This document shows, piece after piece, positions 1 through 11,542 of a DNA stretch of 64,000 nt. Source of the DNA: Closterium sp. Naga37s-1 (lineage: Eukaryota > Streptophyta > Zygnematophyceae > Desmidiales > Closteriaceae); the NCBI GenBank assembly GCA_947471745.1, contig CANJKZ010000979.1, forward strand, positions 806,001-870,000. Reading direction: 5' to 3'. Under the pieces are notes generated by a model. The model saw only the letters and a program-made list of their open reading frames with translations, searched no databases and was not told where the DNA came from. The number at the start of each line of letters is the position of its first letter. Position 1 is the first letter of the stretch. The translations under genes were made by a program, and so were the position numbers.

Positions 1-1007
1 CATTGGGATGGACGCATTTGGCGGGGTACCTGGCGGGGTACCTGCATGTGACATCGCGTATGTTGAGGGTACGGACAACATCATAGAAAGTTGCGCAATC
101 AGTGCCCCAAAAAAATCTACAAACACCAGCGGAGATGGTGACGAGGTTGGGGGTTTTTTTAGCTCTCGCCCACCCCACCTTGTAAGGAGTCCCAACTGAG
201 TTCTGATGCAAGAAATACACTTATATTCTGGAGATTTTTTAGTCGAACGGGCAACCTAGTCGAAGCATCATTCTCTTGTCACGGACCGCAGAGTTGGTGA
301 CGATTCGCCGCAGAGCACGGATGGAGTACACGTCAGACACGGAAATGGTGAAAACGGAGAATTTCAGGTGGAAGTGCGTGGCAGCTTTCCTCAGGGAGGC
401 TTGTGCTCCGCTCCGGCGCACACGCAATAAGCGCAGGTGGGTCAGGGAGATTTTCCAGAGAAGAACACAAACTGGATTCGTCGCAACACATCGTCTGTTG
501 AAGTACATAACACTATGTTGACGATTTCTGTGCTCTTGTTGAGAGTGATTATACTAGCACACCAACCTTGCTTTCATCCAGCTTACAACGAAGGTTTTTC
601 TATTGCTGACAAATTCAAAGAGCACTAGTTATCATCTTTTACATGCAGCCGAATCGACTTGGAGCTCTTACACCGCTCTAAAAGTGCCGCGCGCCGAACC
701 GAAAGCCCTCAACGTGACAGATTTGGTCGTGTTGCTTTCGAGGCCTGGTTCGGAAATTCCTGTGCATAATATCAAGGGGAGTGTGACCATTCGAGTTCGA
801 TCACTTGGTTTCTCAGCAAGCCTGCCACATTCCAGCTTCCTGCGCTTCCGCATTTCATGTAAAGCGTACGTGCCGTCGCTGATTACCCGCGCTACTCGCT
901 CCGCAGCTTCCACCCCGCCTCTCCGTTGGCTTCCGCCGAGCCCCTCGAGCCCAAATCGTGCAGCTCAACTTGATTCACAGGCTAGCTAGGCTCCATTCGA
1001 CGTACCA

Positions 1008-1553
1008 ATGGACGGTCGTGTTCGCGACAACGCCAGCTTTATCGATTCTCCCGTCGTACCTCCCGCCGTACCTCCCGCCGCATCTTCCGCCGCGATCGCC
1101 GGTCTCCCCCAGCCCGTAGAAAGCGCGCTCTACCTCTGGGGATTCAATCTCCGCGGGCAGACCAGCCACCGCGCGGGGCTGCGGGGGGATCCGCACACGT
1201 GGCGCTGCCAGCGCGCGCCGCTGCGGATTGCGCGGGAGAAGTTCCGCGCACGGGACGGGCGGCCCGTGGCGCTTGTTAGCGTGGCATGCGGGCTGGAACA
1301 CAGCGCGGCGGTGGGGATCGATGGGAGCCTGTTCACGTGGGGGTCGAACGAATATGGACAGCTGGGCGACGGCACAGAGCAGAGCAGCAGGTACGCTGAC
1401 TCCGTTGACTCCATGGACTTGACTTTCTCCCTGGGGATTGATGGGAGCCTGTCTACGTGGGGGTCGAATGAGTACGGGCAGCTGAGCGACGGAGCAGCAG
1501 GTGCGTTGACTGCATTGACTCCGTTGACTCCGTTGACCTGTTTTACTACCTGA
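1008..1553 (+). pseudogene. Truncated RCC1-repeat gene, 5' fragment, copy 1
   Basis: This carries the start codon and first exon (1008-1390, phase 2) of the RCC1-repeat gene that is complete at 18684-24972. It encodes the first RCC1 motifs (LYLWGFNLRGQ, VSVACGLEHSAAV, FTWGSNEYGQLGDG). A second, imperfect copy of the exon tail follows and keeps the frame open to a stop at 1551-1553, so an unspliced 181-aa protein is possible. Homology to the full gene ends at 1615. All downstream exons are missing. The promoter region is intact, so a truncated transcript could be made, but a protein with two of seven blades would probably not fold as a propeller. Confidence 0.85.
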
Positions 1554-1615
1554 GTCAGCACAGAGCACTGATATGCGACAGACTCGGATCCCCGTTTTCT
1601 CCGCTCCTACAGGTG

Positions 1616-1653
1616 TAGCCTGTCGCCCGGGCGTGGGCCTGGGCGACAGGCTA
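1616..1653. repeat. Inverted repeat at the macro-tandem breakpoint
   Basis: TAGCCTGTCGCCC (1616-1628) is matched by its exact reverse complement GGGCGACAGGCTA (1641-1653) across a 12-nt spacer. It begins at the base where the truncated RCC1 copies stop matching the complete gene. The same element is at 7526-7563 and 13439-13476. It is absent from the corresponding place in the intact gene (19292 onward). Confidence 0.85.
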
Positions 1654-2581
1654 GGACGACGGGCTAGGGGCGCGGAGGGCGCTGACGCACGGAGGAGGAG
1701 GGCGCTAAGGCGCGGAGAGGGCACGGAGGGCGCGAAGGCTAAGGCGCGGAGGGCGCGGAGGGCGCGTGCTAGGAAGGAACGAGGAACTAACCTACTCGTG
1801 ATACCATCTCAAAGTAGGAACGCAACGGAATGATGAGATTAGGAATGTGGGTGATACCAATAGCAAACCCTAACTGAGTTGTACTCACTAAGGAGCACCT
1901 CACTACAGCCTATCACAAATATCAACATTTGGCAGCAGGTTGCTTGTGGCTGCCAAGGTGTGGAGACGAAGCAGGCACAGGTTTATAGCGACAAAGCACA
2001 GGCACCCATTGGGTCGCTTCCGGCCTTGGGTTGGAGCTTGGTTTGGCGCCTTGGCCATGGTTTGGGCCAAAGGTTGCCTCGTCCAGCTGCACAGGTGCAG
2101 TGTAACAGTTGGGTGCGGGTGCGCTGAAGTATATGGGTTCGACGAAACATCAATTTATCAACTTTATCAACCCCTTTTGTGCACCAAGCCATAGTATTGG
2201 GCGTTATGTTAACGTAGCTTTTCTGGCAAGTGAGGCTTCCAATGAGAGATTTTCACACTCCTTATGCACACATCTACCGGTAGAATGTATTAGTGATGTT
2301 TGATGTTGTCAAAAGATGGCATTGGACATTCACAGGAACATAGAAGACTACTAACAACTGTCAGTGGGACTTGTGTTGGTGGGAGGGCCTTGTGTGTGGA
2401 AACAGGAAGGGGTTGCTTGTGGGTGTAGTTGGTTTGTTAACATGCGTTGATAAAGCATCAAGGTTACTGCATTGTTTAAGTATACAAATGCAACTGTAAT
2501 CAAACAAGTACAAAAGCCACATAAACACCATATCCAAGTTACTATCAATATAAATACTTGAATACTCTTTGCTCCTATCAG
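1654..2581. other. Convergent intergenic stretch between RCC1 fragment and CHRD-like gene
   Basis: A GC-rich stretch of loose GGCGCGGAGG repeats (about 1660-1770) is followed by AT-richer sequence with no convincing coding exon. It lies between the 3' end of the truncated RCC1 copy and the stop codon of the CHRD-like gene, so it probably contains that gene's 3' untranslated region. The same stretch recurs at 7564-8491 and 13477-14404. Confidence 0.5.
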
Positions 2582-5500
2582 TCACGGGGATCCCCGTTTG
2601 GTGGTGCTGGATGTGTCCGCGCTTTGGCCGTACCTGAATTTAATGGCCAATTTGCCAGATGGTTTGTAGGCATATGTGTCCGCACTTTGGCCGTACCTGA
2701 GTTTAACGGCCAATTTGCCAGACGGTTTGTAGGTGTATGTGTCAGCGCTTTGGCCGTACCTGAATTTAACGGCCAATTTGCCAGACGGTTTGTAGGTGTA
2801 TGTGTCAGCGCTTTGGCCGTACCTGAATTTAATGGCCAATTTGCCAGACCCTTCACCATCAACCAAGGTGACATTCTCGAAAGCACCACTCGCTGCTCCA
2901 GCCTCGAACGTTTTGGTGTAGACGAGAGCAGAGAAAGAGCCGGGCGCAGCCAGCATGGCATCCACCAGCTGCTTGTACGTCTGCCCATTATCCGCCGTCA
3001 AAGTACTGGCGCTTAGCCAAGTGCCGGTGGTTTCGTAGTTGTATCCGACGGGAGGGGGAAGCGGGGGAGGCGGCTGCTTGCCCTTCCTGCCCTTGGGAGT
3101 CAGTTTGCCGCCCAGCTTGGCGCGCTCGGCGTTTGAGAGCGTGCGATTGGTCCACGTGGCGTCACTGGTGAGCACGGTGAGTGCCACGTCAGCGCCGGTC
3201 TTGATGACGACACCAGTGGGCTCGCCAGAGTCGTTCAGACTCACGCGGACGTGGTAATAAATGTCGTAGTCGTTGGTCGTGGCGTTGCTGCGGGGGGGGG
3301 AAGGGTGGGTGGCAAAGAGGGGCAGGGATGGGCGGGTGTTTGGCGGGTGGTAAGCAAAGTCGTAGTTGGTAGCTGTGACGTTGCTGCGGGGGTACGTGGT
3401 AAGCAAAGGCAAGGAGGGGCAGGGAGGGGCAGGGAGGGGCAAGGCGGGGCAGGGAGGGGCAAGGAGGGGCAAGAGGTTTTTTAGGCTCACGCGGACGTGG
3501 TAGTGAATGTTGTAGTAAGGAGGCAAGGAGGGGCAGAGAGGGGCAGAGAGGGGCAGAGAGGTGAACTGAGGGGAGAAGTGTACTGAACGAAGGTTGGGGG
3601 GACGGATGGGAATGATGGGACAGCTAACCGGAAGATGGTGAGTAGGAGAAGAGAGAAGGAGAGGAGAGAAGGAGAAGCTTACAGAAAGACGGCGAGGTCA
3701 ATGCAGCCGGTGGCGTTGACGTCACCGCTGAGGTCAACATTTGAGCCATTGACACGCGCTGCGAGCACGCCTGCACGAAATGGCGGAATCACGGAAAATA
3801 AAGAATGGTTGTGACAAGGAAAAAATGCAGAGAAAATGAATCGGAGAAGCGCTGTGAGACGCGCTGTGAGACCGTGAGAACCGGAGGGGGCACGGTGGGT
3901 GTTTGATTCCTAAGCATGCATAGATGGTGGCAAGAGGTAGGCAAGAGTGGGGGAGGCAAGAGTGGGCGAGGCAAGAGTGGGCGAGGCAAGAGTGGGCGAG
4001 GCAAGAGTGGGCGAGGCAAGAGTGGGCGAGGCAAGAGTGGGCGAGGCAAGAGTGGGCGAGGCAAGAGTGGGCGAGGCAAGAGTGGGCGAGGCAAGAGTGG
4101 GCGAGGCAAGAGTGGGCGAGGCAAGAGTGGGCGAGGCAAGAGTGGGCGAGGCAAGAGTGGGCGAGGCAAGAGTAGGCGAGGCCAGAGTAGGCGAGGCCAG
4201 AGTAGGCGAGGCAAGAGTAGGCGAGGCAAGAGTGGGCGCGGAAGTCTCCCTTTATTATGGGCTTACCGACAAGATTGCCGAACTTATCGCCGCCATTCTT
4301 GCCGCCGCCATTCTTCCCTCCATCCTTCCCGCCCTTCTTCCCTCCGTCCTTCCCGCCCTTCTTGTCCTTAGGCGGCGGCGGAAGCGGGTCCGACTTAAAC
4401 TGCCCGCGCGCCGCACCCGAGTCATAACCAGTCGTCGCGAACGACGCGTAGTATCCATCCGGATTCGCGAGCATCGCATCCACCAGCACCTTTAGAGTCT
4501 GCCCGCCGATCGTGGCCATTGTACTCGCTGTAAGCCACGTCCCGTTTGTGGCATAAGTGTACTTCGGAGGAGGCGGGGGGGGCGGTGTTCCCTTGTTCTT
4601 CTTGCCCTTGGGAGGGGGAGGAGGCGGACGGGTAAGATTCGTCCACGTGACGGTTTTTCCTGCCTCTACTAAAAGGGCGGAAGCGTCGCCCGCCTCTCCC
4701 GCCGCGCCGAGCGATATCGAAGCGCCGAGCGGCTCGCCGGCGTCGGAGGCGGAGGCGACGACACTGTAGAAGACGTTGTAGTCGCCGTCTAGCCTGATGG
4801 ATTCCGTCAGGGTTCACACAAGCGAGCGGAAGGGAAGAATTGAAAGTATTGCTCAGAAAGATGAGAGAGGTTTCGGGAAGATGATGTGGAGCAGCGGAAA
4901 CCGGCGGTTTATTCAACGGGTAGGCGGAAGGGAGAAGGAGCACATAGGATCAGGGGGCGCACCACCGGCGGTTGGCTTACTGGAAGACAGCGAGGCAGGC
5001 TCGGCCGGTAGCATTGAAGTTGCCCGTCGCCCCAACCACTTCGGATCCGTTCAGCCGCGCGGCGAGAATCGCTGCATGGAGACGCGGAGGGGAGCGTACG
5101 TGGAGGGGAGGGGAGCGAAGTGTGTGGGAGAAGGGCGGAGAGGACAGTGAGAGCGCGGAGAGCAGGGCAGGGGAGCTCGAATTGAACGACAGGAGGATAG
5201 AGGAGAGCGAGAAGAGGAAATAATTTGCGTGCTGGTATCTTAACGCGTGGATCGGTGAAGGGACACGCCACACGGCCCACGAAGCGCCTAAAGGTTGCCG
5301 AGTTTCTCCAGAGAAATCTCACCTGTCAGATCCCCGAGAGCCTCAGCGTCTTTTGGCTTAGGCAGAGGGCACGGCCCTGCATCCGGTGGTCCGTCCTTCC
5401 CGCCATTTTTGTCGTTCTTGTCATTCACAGGGCGCGCCGTCGTGATCGCTGCGCAGAAGATGGAAGTAAGGACACATGTATTAAGCTTGTATCAGACGCA

Positions 5501-5632
5501 TGGAAAATGAAGCCCCTCACGGGATTATACGGATCACAGGTAGCAGAGGTAGATATTCACATGACACTCACCGATGGATGCTGTGACGACGAGGAGAAAA
5601 ATGGACAAGCTGAGGTAACGGTGGAGCCCCAT
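2582..5632 (-). CDS. Secreted two-domain CHRD-like protein, copy 1 (6 exons)
   Basis: Six minus-strand exons join in phase: 5572-5632, 5323-5448, 4981-5071, 4267-4793, 3683-3770 and 2582-3287 (1599 nt, 532 aa). Exon 1 encodes a signal peptide (MGLHRYLSLSIFLLVVTASI). Exon 2 is a Lys/Asp/Gly/Pro linker. Exons 3-4 and 5-6 are two copies of one module: a short piece with two N-glycosylation sequons ending CLAVF or DLAVF, then a ~165-residue domain resembling CHRD (YYHVRVSLNDSGEP near its start; LVDAMLANPDGYYASF and DSGAARGQF near its end, as in YVNVHT...GGEIRGQ). The tail is four 21-residue repeats (RYGQSADTYTYKPS). It is probably extracellular; its role is unknown. The CHRD call rests on pattern recognition only. 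Splice sites are GTGAG or GTAAG donors with CAG acceptors. Confidence 0.75.
2619..2848 (-). repeat. Coding 63-bp minisatellite, four units, in last CHRD-like exon
   Basis: Four 63-bp units (starts 2619, 2682, 2745, 2808) encode a 21-residue repeat with core RYGQSADTYTYKPS at the protein C-terminus. Every unit contains CAG|GTACGG on the coding strand, a good 5' splice site, so the minisatellite also multiplies potential donors. Identical arrays lie at 8529-8758 and 14442-14671. Confidence 0.9.
3346..3526 (-). repeat. Two decayed copies of the 5' end of CHRD-like exon 6
   Basis: Upstream of exon 6 (acceptor just before 3287) are two partial copies of its first residues. One follows its own CCCGCAG acceptor near 3390 and reads NVTATNYDFAYH. 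The other, at about 3481-3526, reads YYNIHYHVRVSLKN. Both break off into G-rich repeats (AGGGGCAGGG type). They are tandem duplicates of the exon start. Equivalent copies are at 9256-9436 and 15169-15349. Confidence 0.75.
3940..4238. repeat. Intronic 15-bp minisatellite, CHRD-like copy 1
   Basis: About 20 units of GGCAAGAGTGGGCGA lie inside intron 4 of the CHRD-like gene. Long open frames across it in several directions are a consequence of the 15-bp (multiple of three) period and are not genes. Confidence 0.95.
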
Positions 5633-6917
5633 AGCGTGCGAAATCCCCTAGCTGCTGAATTAGTTCCTAGCGATTTGAGAAAAAGGAATCCAGCTGCTTG
5701 ATCAGAAGGCGAATGAAGATGCCTGCCAGAATCAGCAGCGGTGGTATTTATCCTCTAATTGAAAGCTGAGCATGTGGTGGCCACACAAACTTTTCAGTTC
5801 GTTTCCGACAAAAATCGACTGCGTTATAGAACGATACAGATAGGTTCTGTGAAATTTCCCTGTGGTAATTTGGTACACGCGCTCTGGGAAACTAGGAGAA
5901 TGCGCTGCGACATTGGGATGGACGCATTTGGCGGGGTACCTGGCGGGGTACCTGCATGTGACATCGCGTATGTTGAGGGTACGGACAACATCATAGAAAG
6001 TTGCGCAATCAGTGCCCCAAAAAAATCTACAAACACCAGCGGAGATGGTGACGAGGTTGGGGGTTTTTTTAGCTCTCGCCCACCCCACCTTGTAAGGAGT
6101 CCCAACTGAGTTCTGATGCAAGAAATACACTTATATTCTGGAGATTTTTTAGTCGAACGGGCAACCTAGTCGAAGCATCATTCTCTTGTCACGGACCGCA
6201 GAGTTGGTGACGATTCGCCGCAGAGCACGGATGGAGTACACGTCAGACACGGAAATGGTGAAAACGGAGAATTTCAGGTGGAAGTGCGTGGCAGCTTTCC
6301 TCAGGGAGGCTTGTGCTCCGCTCCGGCGCACACGCAATAAGCGCAGGTGGGTCAGGGAGATTTTCCAGAGAAGAACACAAACTGGATTCGTCGCAACACA
6401 TCGTCTGTTGAAGTACATAACACTATGTTGACGATTTCTGTGCTCTTGTTGAGAGTGATTATACTAGCACACCAACCTTGCTTTCATCCAGCTTACAACG
6501 AAGGTTTTTCTATTGCTGACAAATTCAAAGAGCACTAGTTATCATCTTTTACATGCAGCCGAATCGACTTGGAGCTCTTACACCGCTCTAAAAGTGCCGC
6601 GCGCCGAACCGAAAGCCCTCAACGTGACAGATTTGGTCGTGTTGCTTTCGAGGCCTGGTTCGGAAATTCCTGTGCATAATATCAAGGGGAGTGTGACCAT
6701 TCGAGTTCGATCACTTGGTTTCTCAGCAAGCCTGCCACATTCCAGCTTCCTGCGCTTCCGCATTTCATGTAAAGCGTGCGTGCCGTCGCTGATTACCCGC
6801 GCTACTCGCTCCGCAGCTTCCACCCCGCCTCTCCGTTGGCTTCCGCCGAGCCCCTCGAGCCCAAATCGTGCAGCTCAACTTGATTCACAGGCTAGCTAGG
6901 CTCCATTCGACGTACCA
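5633..6917. other. Divergent intergenic region between CHRD-like gene and RCC1 start
   Basis: About 1.28 kb separates the CHRD-like start codon (minus) from the RCC1 start codon (plus) and must hold both promoters. The RCC1 5' untranslated region ends in GTACCAATGG. I see no convincing extra gene in it. Homologues are 1-1007 (cut by the window), 11543-12830 and 17396-18683. Confidence 0.6.
5745..5752 (-). promoter_or_regulatory. Possible TATA-like box of CHRD-like gene
   Basis: On the minus strand GATAAATA lies about 110 nt upstream of the start codon at 5632. It is kept at 11655-11662 and 17508-17515, but this is uninformative because the whole unit is nearly identical. Confidence 0.3.
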
Positions 6918-7463
6918 ATGGACGGTCGTGTTCGCGACAACGCCAGCTTTATCGATTCTCCCGTCGTACCTCCCGCCGTACCTCCCGCCGCATCTTCCGC
7001 CGCGATCGCCGGTCTCCCCCAGCCCGTAGAAAGCGCGCTCTACCTCTGGGGATTCAATCTCCGCGGGCAGACCAGCCACCGCGCGGGGCTGCGGGGGGAT
7101 CCGCACACGTGGCGCTGCCAGCGCGCGCCGCTGCGGATTGCGCGGGAGAAGTTCCGCGCACGGGACGGGCGGCCCGTGGCGCTTGTTAGCGTGGCATGCG
7201 GGCTGGAACACAGCGCGGCGGTGGGGATCGATGGGAGCCTGTTCACGTGGGGGTCGAACGAATATGGACAGCTGGGCGACGGCACAGAGCAGAGCAGCAG
7301 GTACGCTGACTCCGTTGACTCCATGGACTTGACTTTCTCCCTGGGGATTGATGGGAGCCTGTCTACGTGGGGGTCGAATGAGTACGGGCAGCTGAGCGAC
7401 GGAGCAGCAGGTGCGTTGACTGCATTGACTCCGTTGACTCCGTTGACCTGTTTTACTACCTGA
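6918..7463 (+). pseudogene. Truncated RCC1-repeat gene, 5' fragment, copy 2
   Basis: Second copy of the RCC1 first exon (6918-7300) with its duplicated exon tail, in the second 5.9-kb unit. The encoded 181 residues are the same as in copy 1. It loses homology to the full gene after 7525, where the downstream flank of the next CHRD-like gene begins. Confidence 0.85.
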
Positions 7464-8491
7464 GTCAGCACAGAGCACTGAGATGCGACAGACTCGGATC
7501 CCCGTTTTCTCCGCTCCTACAGGTGTAGCCTGTCGCCCGGGCGTGGGCCTGGGCGACAGGCTAGGACGACGGGCTAGGGGCGCGGAGGGCGCTGACGCAC
7601 GGAGGAGGAGGGCGCTAAGGCGCGGAGAGGGCACGGAGGGCGCGGAGGCTAAGGCGCGGAGGGCGCGGAGGGCGCGTGCTAGGAAGGAACGAGGAACTAA
7701 CCTACTCGTGATACCATCTCAAAGTAGGAACGCAACGGAATGATGAGATTAGGAATGTGGGTGATACCAATAGCAAACCCTAACTGAGTTGTACTCACTA
7801 AGGAGCACCTCACTACAGCCTATCACAAATATCAACATTTGGCAGCAGGTTGCTTGTGGCTGCCAAGGTGTGGAGACGAAGCAGGCACAGGTTTATAGCG
7901 ACAAAGCACAGGCACCCATTGGGTCGCTTCCGGCCTTGGGTTGGAGCTTGGTTTGGCGCCTTGGCCATGGTTTGGGCCAAAGGTTGCCTCGTCCAGCTGC
8001 ACAGGTGCAGTGTAACAGTTGGGTGCGGGTGCGCTGAAGTATATGGGTTCGACGAAACATCAATTTATCAACTTTATCAACCCCTTTTGTGCACCAAGCC
8101 ATAGTATTGGGCGTTATGTTAACGTAGCTTTTCTGGCAAGTGAGGCTTCCAATGAGAGATTTTCACACTCCTTATGCACACATCTACCGGTAGAATGTAT
8201 TAGTGATGTTTGATGTTGTCAAAAGATGGCATTGGACATTCACAGGAACATAGAAGACTACTAACAACTGTCAGTGGGACTTGTGTTGGTGGGAGGGCCT
8301 TGTGTGTGGAAACAGGAAGGGGTTGCTTGTGGGTGTAGTTGGTTTGTTAACATGCGTTGATAAAGCATCAAGGTTACTGCATTGTTTAAGTATACAAATG
8401 CAACTGTAATCAAACAAGTACAAAAGCCACATAAACACCATATCCAAGTTACTATCAATATAAATACTTGAATACTCTTTGCTCCTATCAG

Positions 8492-11400
8492 TCACGGGGA
8501 TCCCCGTTTGGTGGTGCTGGATGTGTCCGCGCTTTGGCCGTACCTGAATTTAATGGCCAATTTGCCAGATGGTTTGTAGGCATATGTGTCCGCACTTTGG
8601 CCGTACCTGAGTTTAACGGCCAATTTGCCAGACGGTTTGTAGGTGTATGTGTCAGCGCTTTGGCCGTACCTGAATTTAACGGCCAATTTGCCAGACGGTT
8701 TGTAGGTGTATGTGTCAGCGCTTTGGCCGTACCTGAATTTAATGGCCAATTTGCCAGACCCTTCACCATCAACCAAGGTGACATTCTCGAAAGCACCACT
8801 CGCTGCTCCAGCCTCGAATGTTTTGGTGTAGACGAGAGCAGAGAAAGAGCCGGGCGCAGCCAGCATGGCATCCACCAGCTGCTTGTACGTCTGCCCATTA
8901 TCCGCCGTCAAAGTACTGGCGCTTAGCCAAGTGCCGGTGGTTTCGTAGTTGTATCCGACGGGAGGGGGAAGCGGGGGAGGCGGCTGCTTGCCCTTCCTGC
9001 CCTTGGGAGTCAGTTTGCCGCCCAGCTTGGCGCGCTCGGCGTTTGAGAGCGTGCGATTGGTCCACGTGGCGTCACTGGTGAGCACGGTGAGTGCCACGTC
9101 AGCGCCGGTCTTGATGACGACACCAGTGGGCTCGCCAGAGTCGTTCAGACTCACGCGGACGTGGTAATAAATGTCGTAGTCGTTGGTCGTGGCGTTGCTG
9201 CGGGGGGGGGAAGGGTGGGTGGCAAAGAGGGGCAGGGATGGGCGGGTGTTTGGCGGGTGGTAAGCAAAGTCGTAGTTGGTAGCTGTGACGTTGCTGCGGG
9301 GGTACGTGGTAAGCAAAGGCAAGGAGGGGCAGGGAGGGGCAGGGAGGGGCAAGGCGGGGCAGGGAGGGGCAAGGAGGGGCAAGAGGTTTTTTAGGCTCAC
9401 GCGGACGTGGTAGTGAATGTTGTAGTAAGGAGGCAAGGAGGGGCAGAGAGGGGCAGAGAGGGGCAGAGAGGTGAACTGAGGGGAGAAGTGTACTGAACGA
9501 AGGTTGGGGGGACGGATGGGAATGATGGGACAGCTAACCGGAAGATGGTGAGTAGGAGAAGAGAGAAGGAGAGGAGAGAAGGAGAAGCTTACAGAAAGAC
9601 GGCGAGGTCAATGCAGCCGGTGGCGTTGACGTCACCGCTGAGGTCAACATTTGAGCCATTGACACGCGCTGCGAGCACGCCTGCACGAAATGGCGGAATC
9701 ACGGAAAATAAAGAATGGTTGTGACAAGGAAAAAATGCAGAGAAAATGAATCGGAGAAGCGCTGTGAGACGCGCTGTGAGACCGTGAGAACCGGAGGGGG
9801 CACGGTGGGTGTTTGATTCCTAAGCATGCATAGATGGTGGCAAGAGGTAGGCAAGAGTGGGGGAGGCAAGAGTGGGCGAGGCAAGAGTGGGCGAGGCAAG
9901 AGTGGGCGAGGCAAGAGTGGGCGAGGCAAGAGTGGGCGAGGCAAGAGTGGGCGAGGCAAGAGTGGGCGAGGCAAGAGTGGGCGAGGCAAGAGTGGGCGAG
10001 GCAAGAGTGGGCGAGGCAAGAGTGGGCGAGGCAAGAGTGGGCGAGGCAAGAGTGGGCGAGGCAAGAGTGGGCGAGGCAAGAGTAGGCGAGGCCAGAGTAG
10101 GCGAGGCCAGAGTAGGCGAGGCAAGAGTAGGCGAGGCAAGAGTGGGCGCGGAAGTCTCCCTTTATTATGGGCTTACCGACAAGATTGCCGAACTTATCGC
10201 CGCCATTCTTGCCGCCGCCATTCTTCCCTCCATCCTTCCCGCCCTTCTTCCCTCCGTCCTTCCCGCCCTTCTTGTCCTTAGGCGGCGGCGGAAGCGGGTC
10301 CGACTTAAACTGCCCGCGCGCCGCACCCGAGTCATAACCAGTCGTCGCGAACGACGCGTAGTATCCATCCGGATTCGCGAGCATCGCATCCACCAGCACC
10401 TTTAGAGTCTGCCCGCCGATCGTGGCCATTGTACTCGCTGTAAGCCACGTCCCGTTTGTGGCATAAGTGTACTTCGGAGGAGGCGGGGGGGGCGGTGTTC
10501 CCTTGTTCTTCTTGCCCTTGGGAGGGGGAGGAGGCGGACGGGTAAGATTCGTCCACGTGACGGTTTTTCCTGCCTCTACTAAAAGGGCGGAAGCGTCGCC
10601 CGCCTCTCCCGCCGCGCCGAGCGATATCGAAGCGCCGAGCGGCTCGCCGGCGTCGGAGGCGGAGGCGACGACACTGTAGAAGACGTTGTAGTCGCCGTCT
10701 AGCCTGATGGATTCCGTCAGGGTTCACACAAGCGAGCGGAAGGGAAGAATTGAAAGTATTGCTCAGAAAGATGAGAGAGGTTTCGGGAAGATGATGTGGA
10801 GCAGCGGAAACCGGCGGTTTATTCAACGGGTAGGCGGAAGGGAGAAGGAGCACATAGGATCAGGGGGCGCACCACCGGCGGTTGGCTTACTGGAAGACAG
10901 CGAGGCAGGCTCGGCCGGTAGCATTGAAGTTGCCCGTCGCCCCAACCACTTCGGATCCGTTCAGCCGCGCGGCGAGAATCGCTGCATGGAGACGCGGAGG
11001 GGAGCGTACGTGGAGGGGAGGGGAGCGAAGTGTGTGGGAGAAGGGCGGAGAGGACAGTGAGAGCGCGGAGAGCAGGGCAGGGGAGCTCGAATTGAACGAC
11101 AGGAGGATAGAGGAGAGCGAGAAGAGGAAATAATTTGCGTGCTGGTATCTTAACGCGTGGATCGGTGAAGGGACACGCCACACGGCCCACGAAGCGCCTA
11201 AAGGTTGCCGAGTTTCTCCAGAGAAATCTCACCTGTCAGATCCCCGAGAGCCTCAGCGTCTTTTGGCTTAGGCAGAGGGCACGGCCCTGCATCCGGTGGT
11301 CCGTCCTTCCCGCCATTTTTGTCGTTCTTGTCATTCACAGGGCGCGCCGTCGTGATCGCTGCGCAGAAGATGGAAGTAAGGACACATGTATTAAGCTTGT

Positions 11401-11542
11401 ATCAGACGCATGGAAAATGAAGCCCCTCACGGGATTATACGGATCACAGGTAGCAGAGGTAGATATTCACATGACACTCACCGATGGATGCTGTGACGAC
11501 GAGGAGAAAAATGGACAAGCTGAGGTAACGGTGGAGCCCCAT
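8492..11542 (-). CDS. Secreted two-domain CHRD-like protein, copy 2 (6 exons)
   Basis: Exact positional counterpart of copy 1, shifted by 5910: exons 11482-11542, 11233-11358, 10891-10981, 10177-10703, 9593-9680 and 8492-9197. The predicted protein is the same 532 aa. The one difference I noticed in the coding part (near 8819) is synonymous. All start, splice and stop signals are preserved, so the duplicate looks functional. It begins about 1.4 kb before, and faces away from, RCC1 fragment copy 3. Confidence 0.75.
9850..10148. repeat. Intronic 15-bp minisatellite, CHRD-like copy 2
   Basis: Same array as in copy 1 with the same length, in intron 4 of the second CHRD-like gene. Confidence 0.95.
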
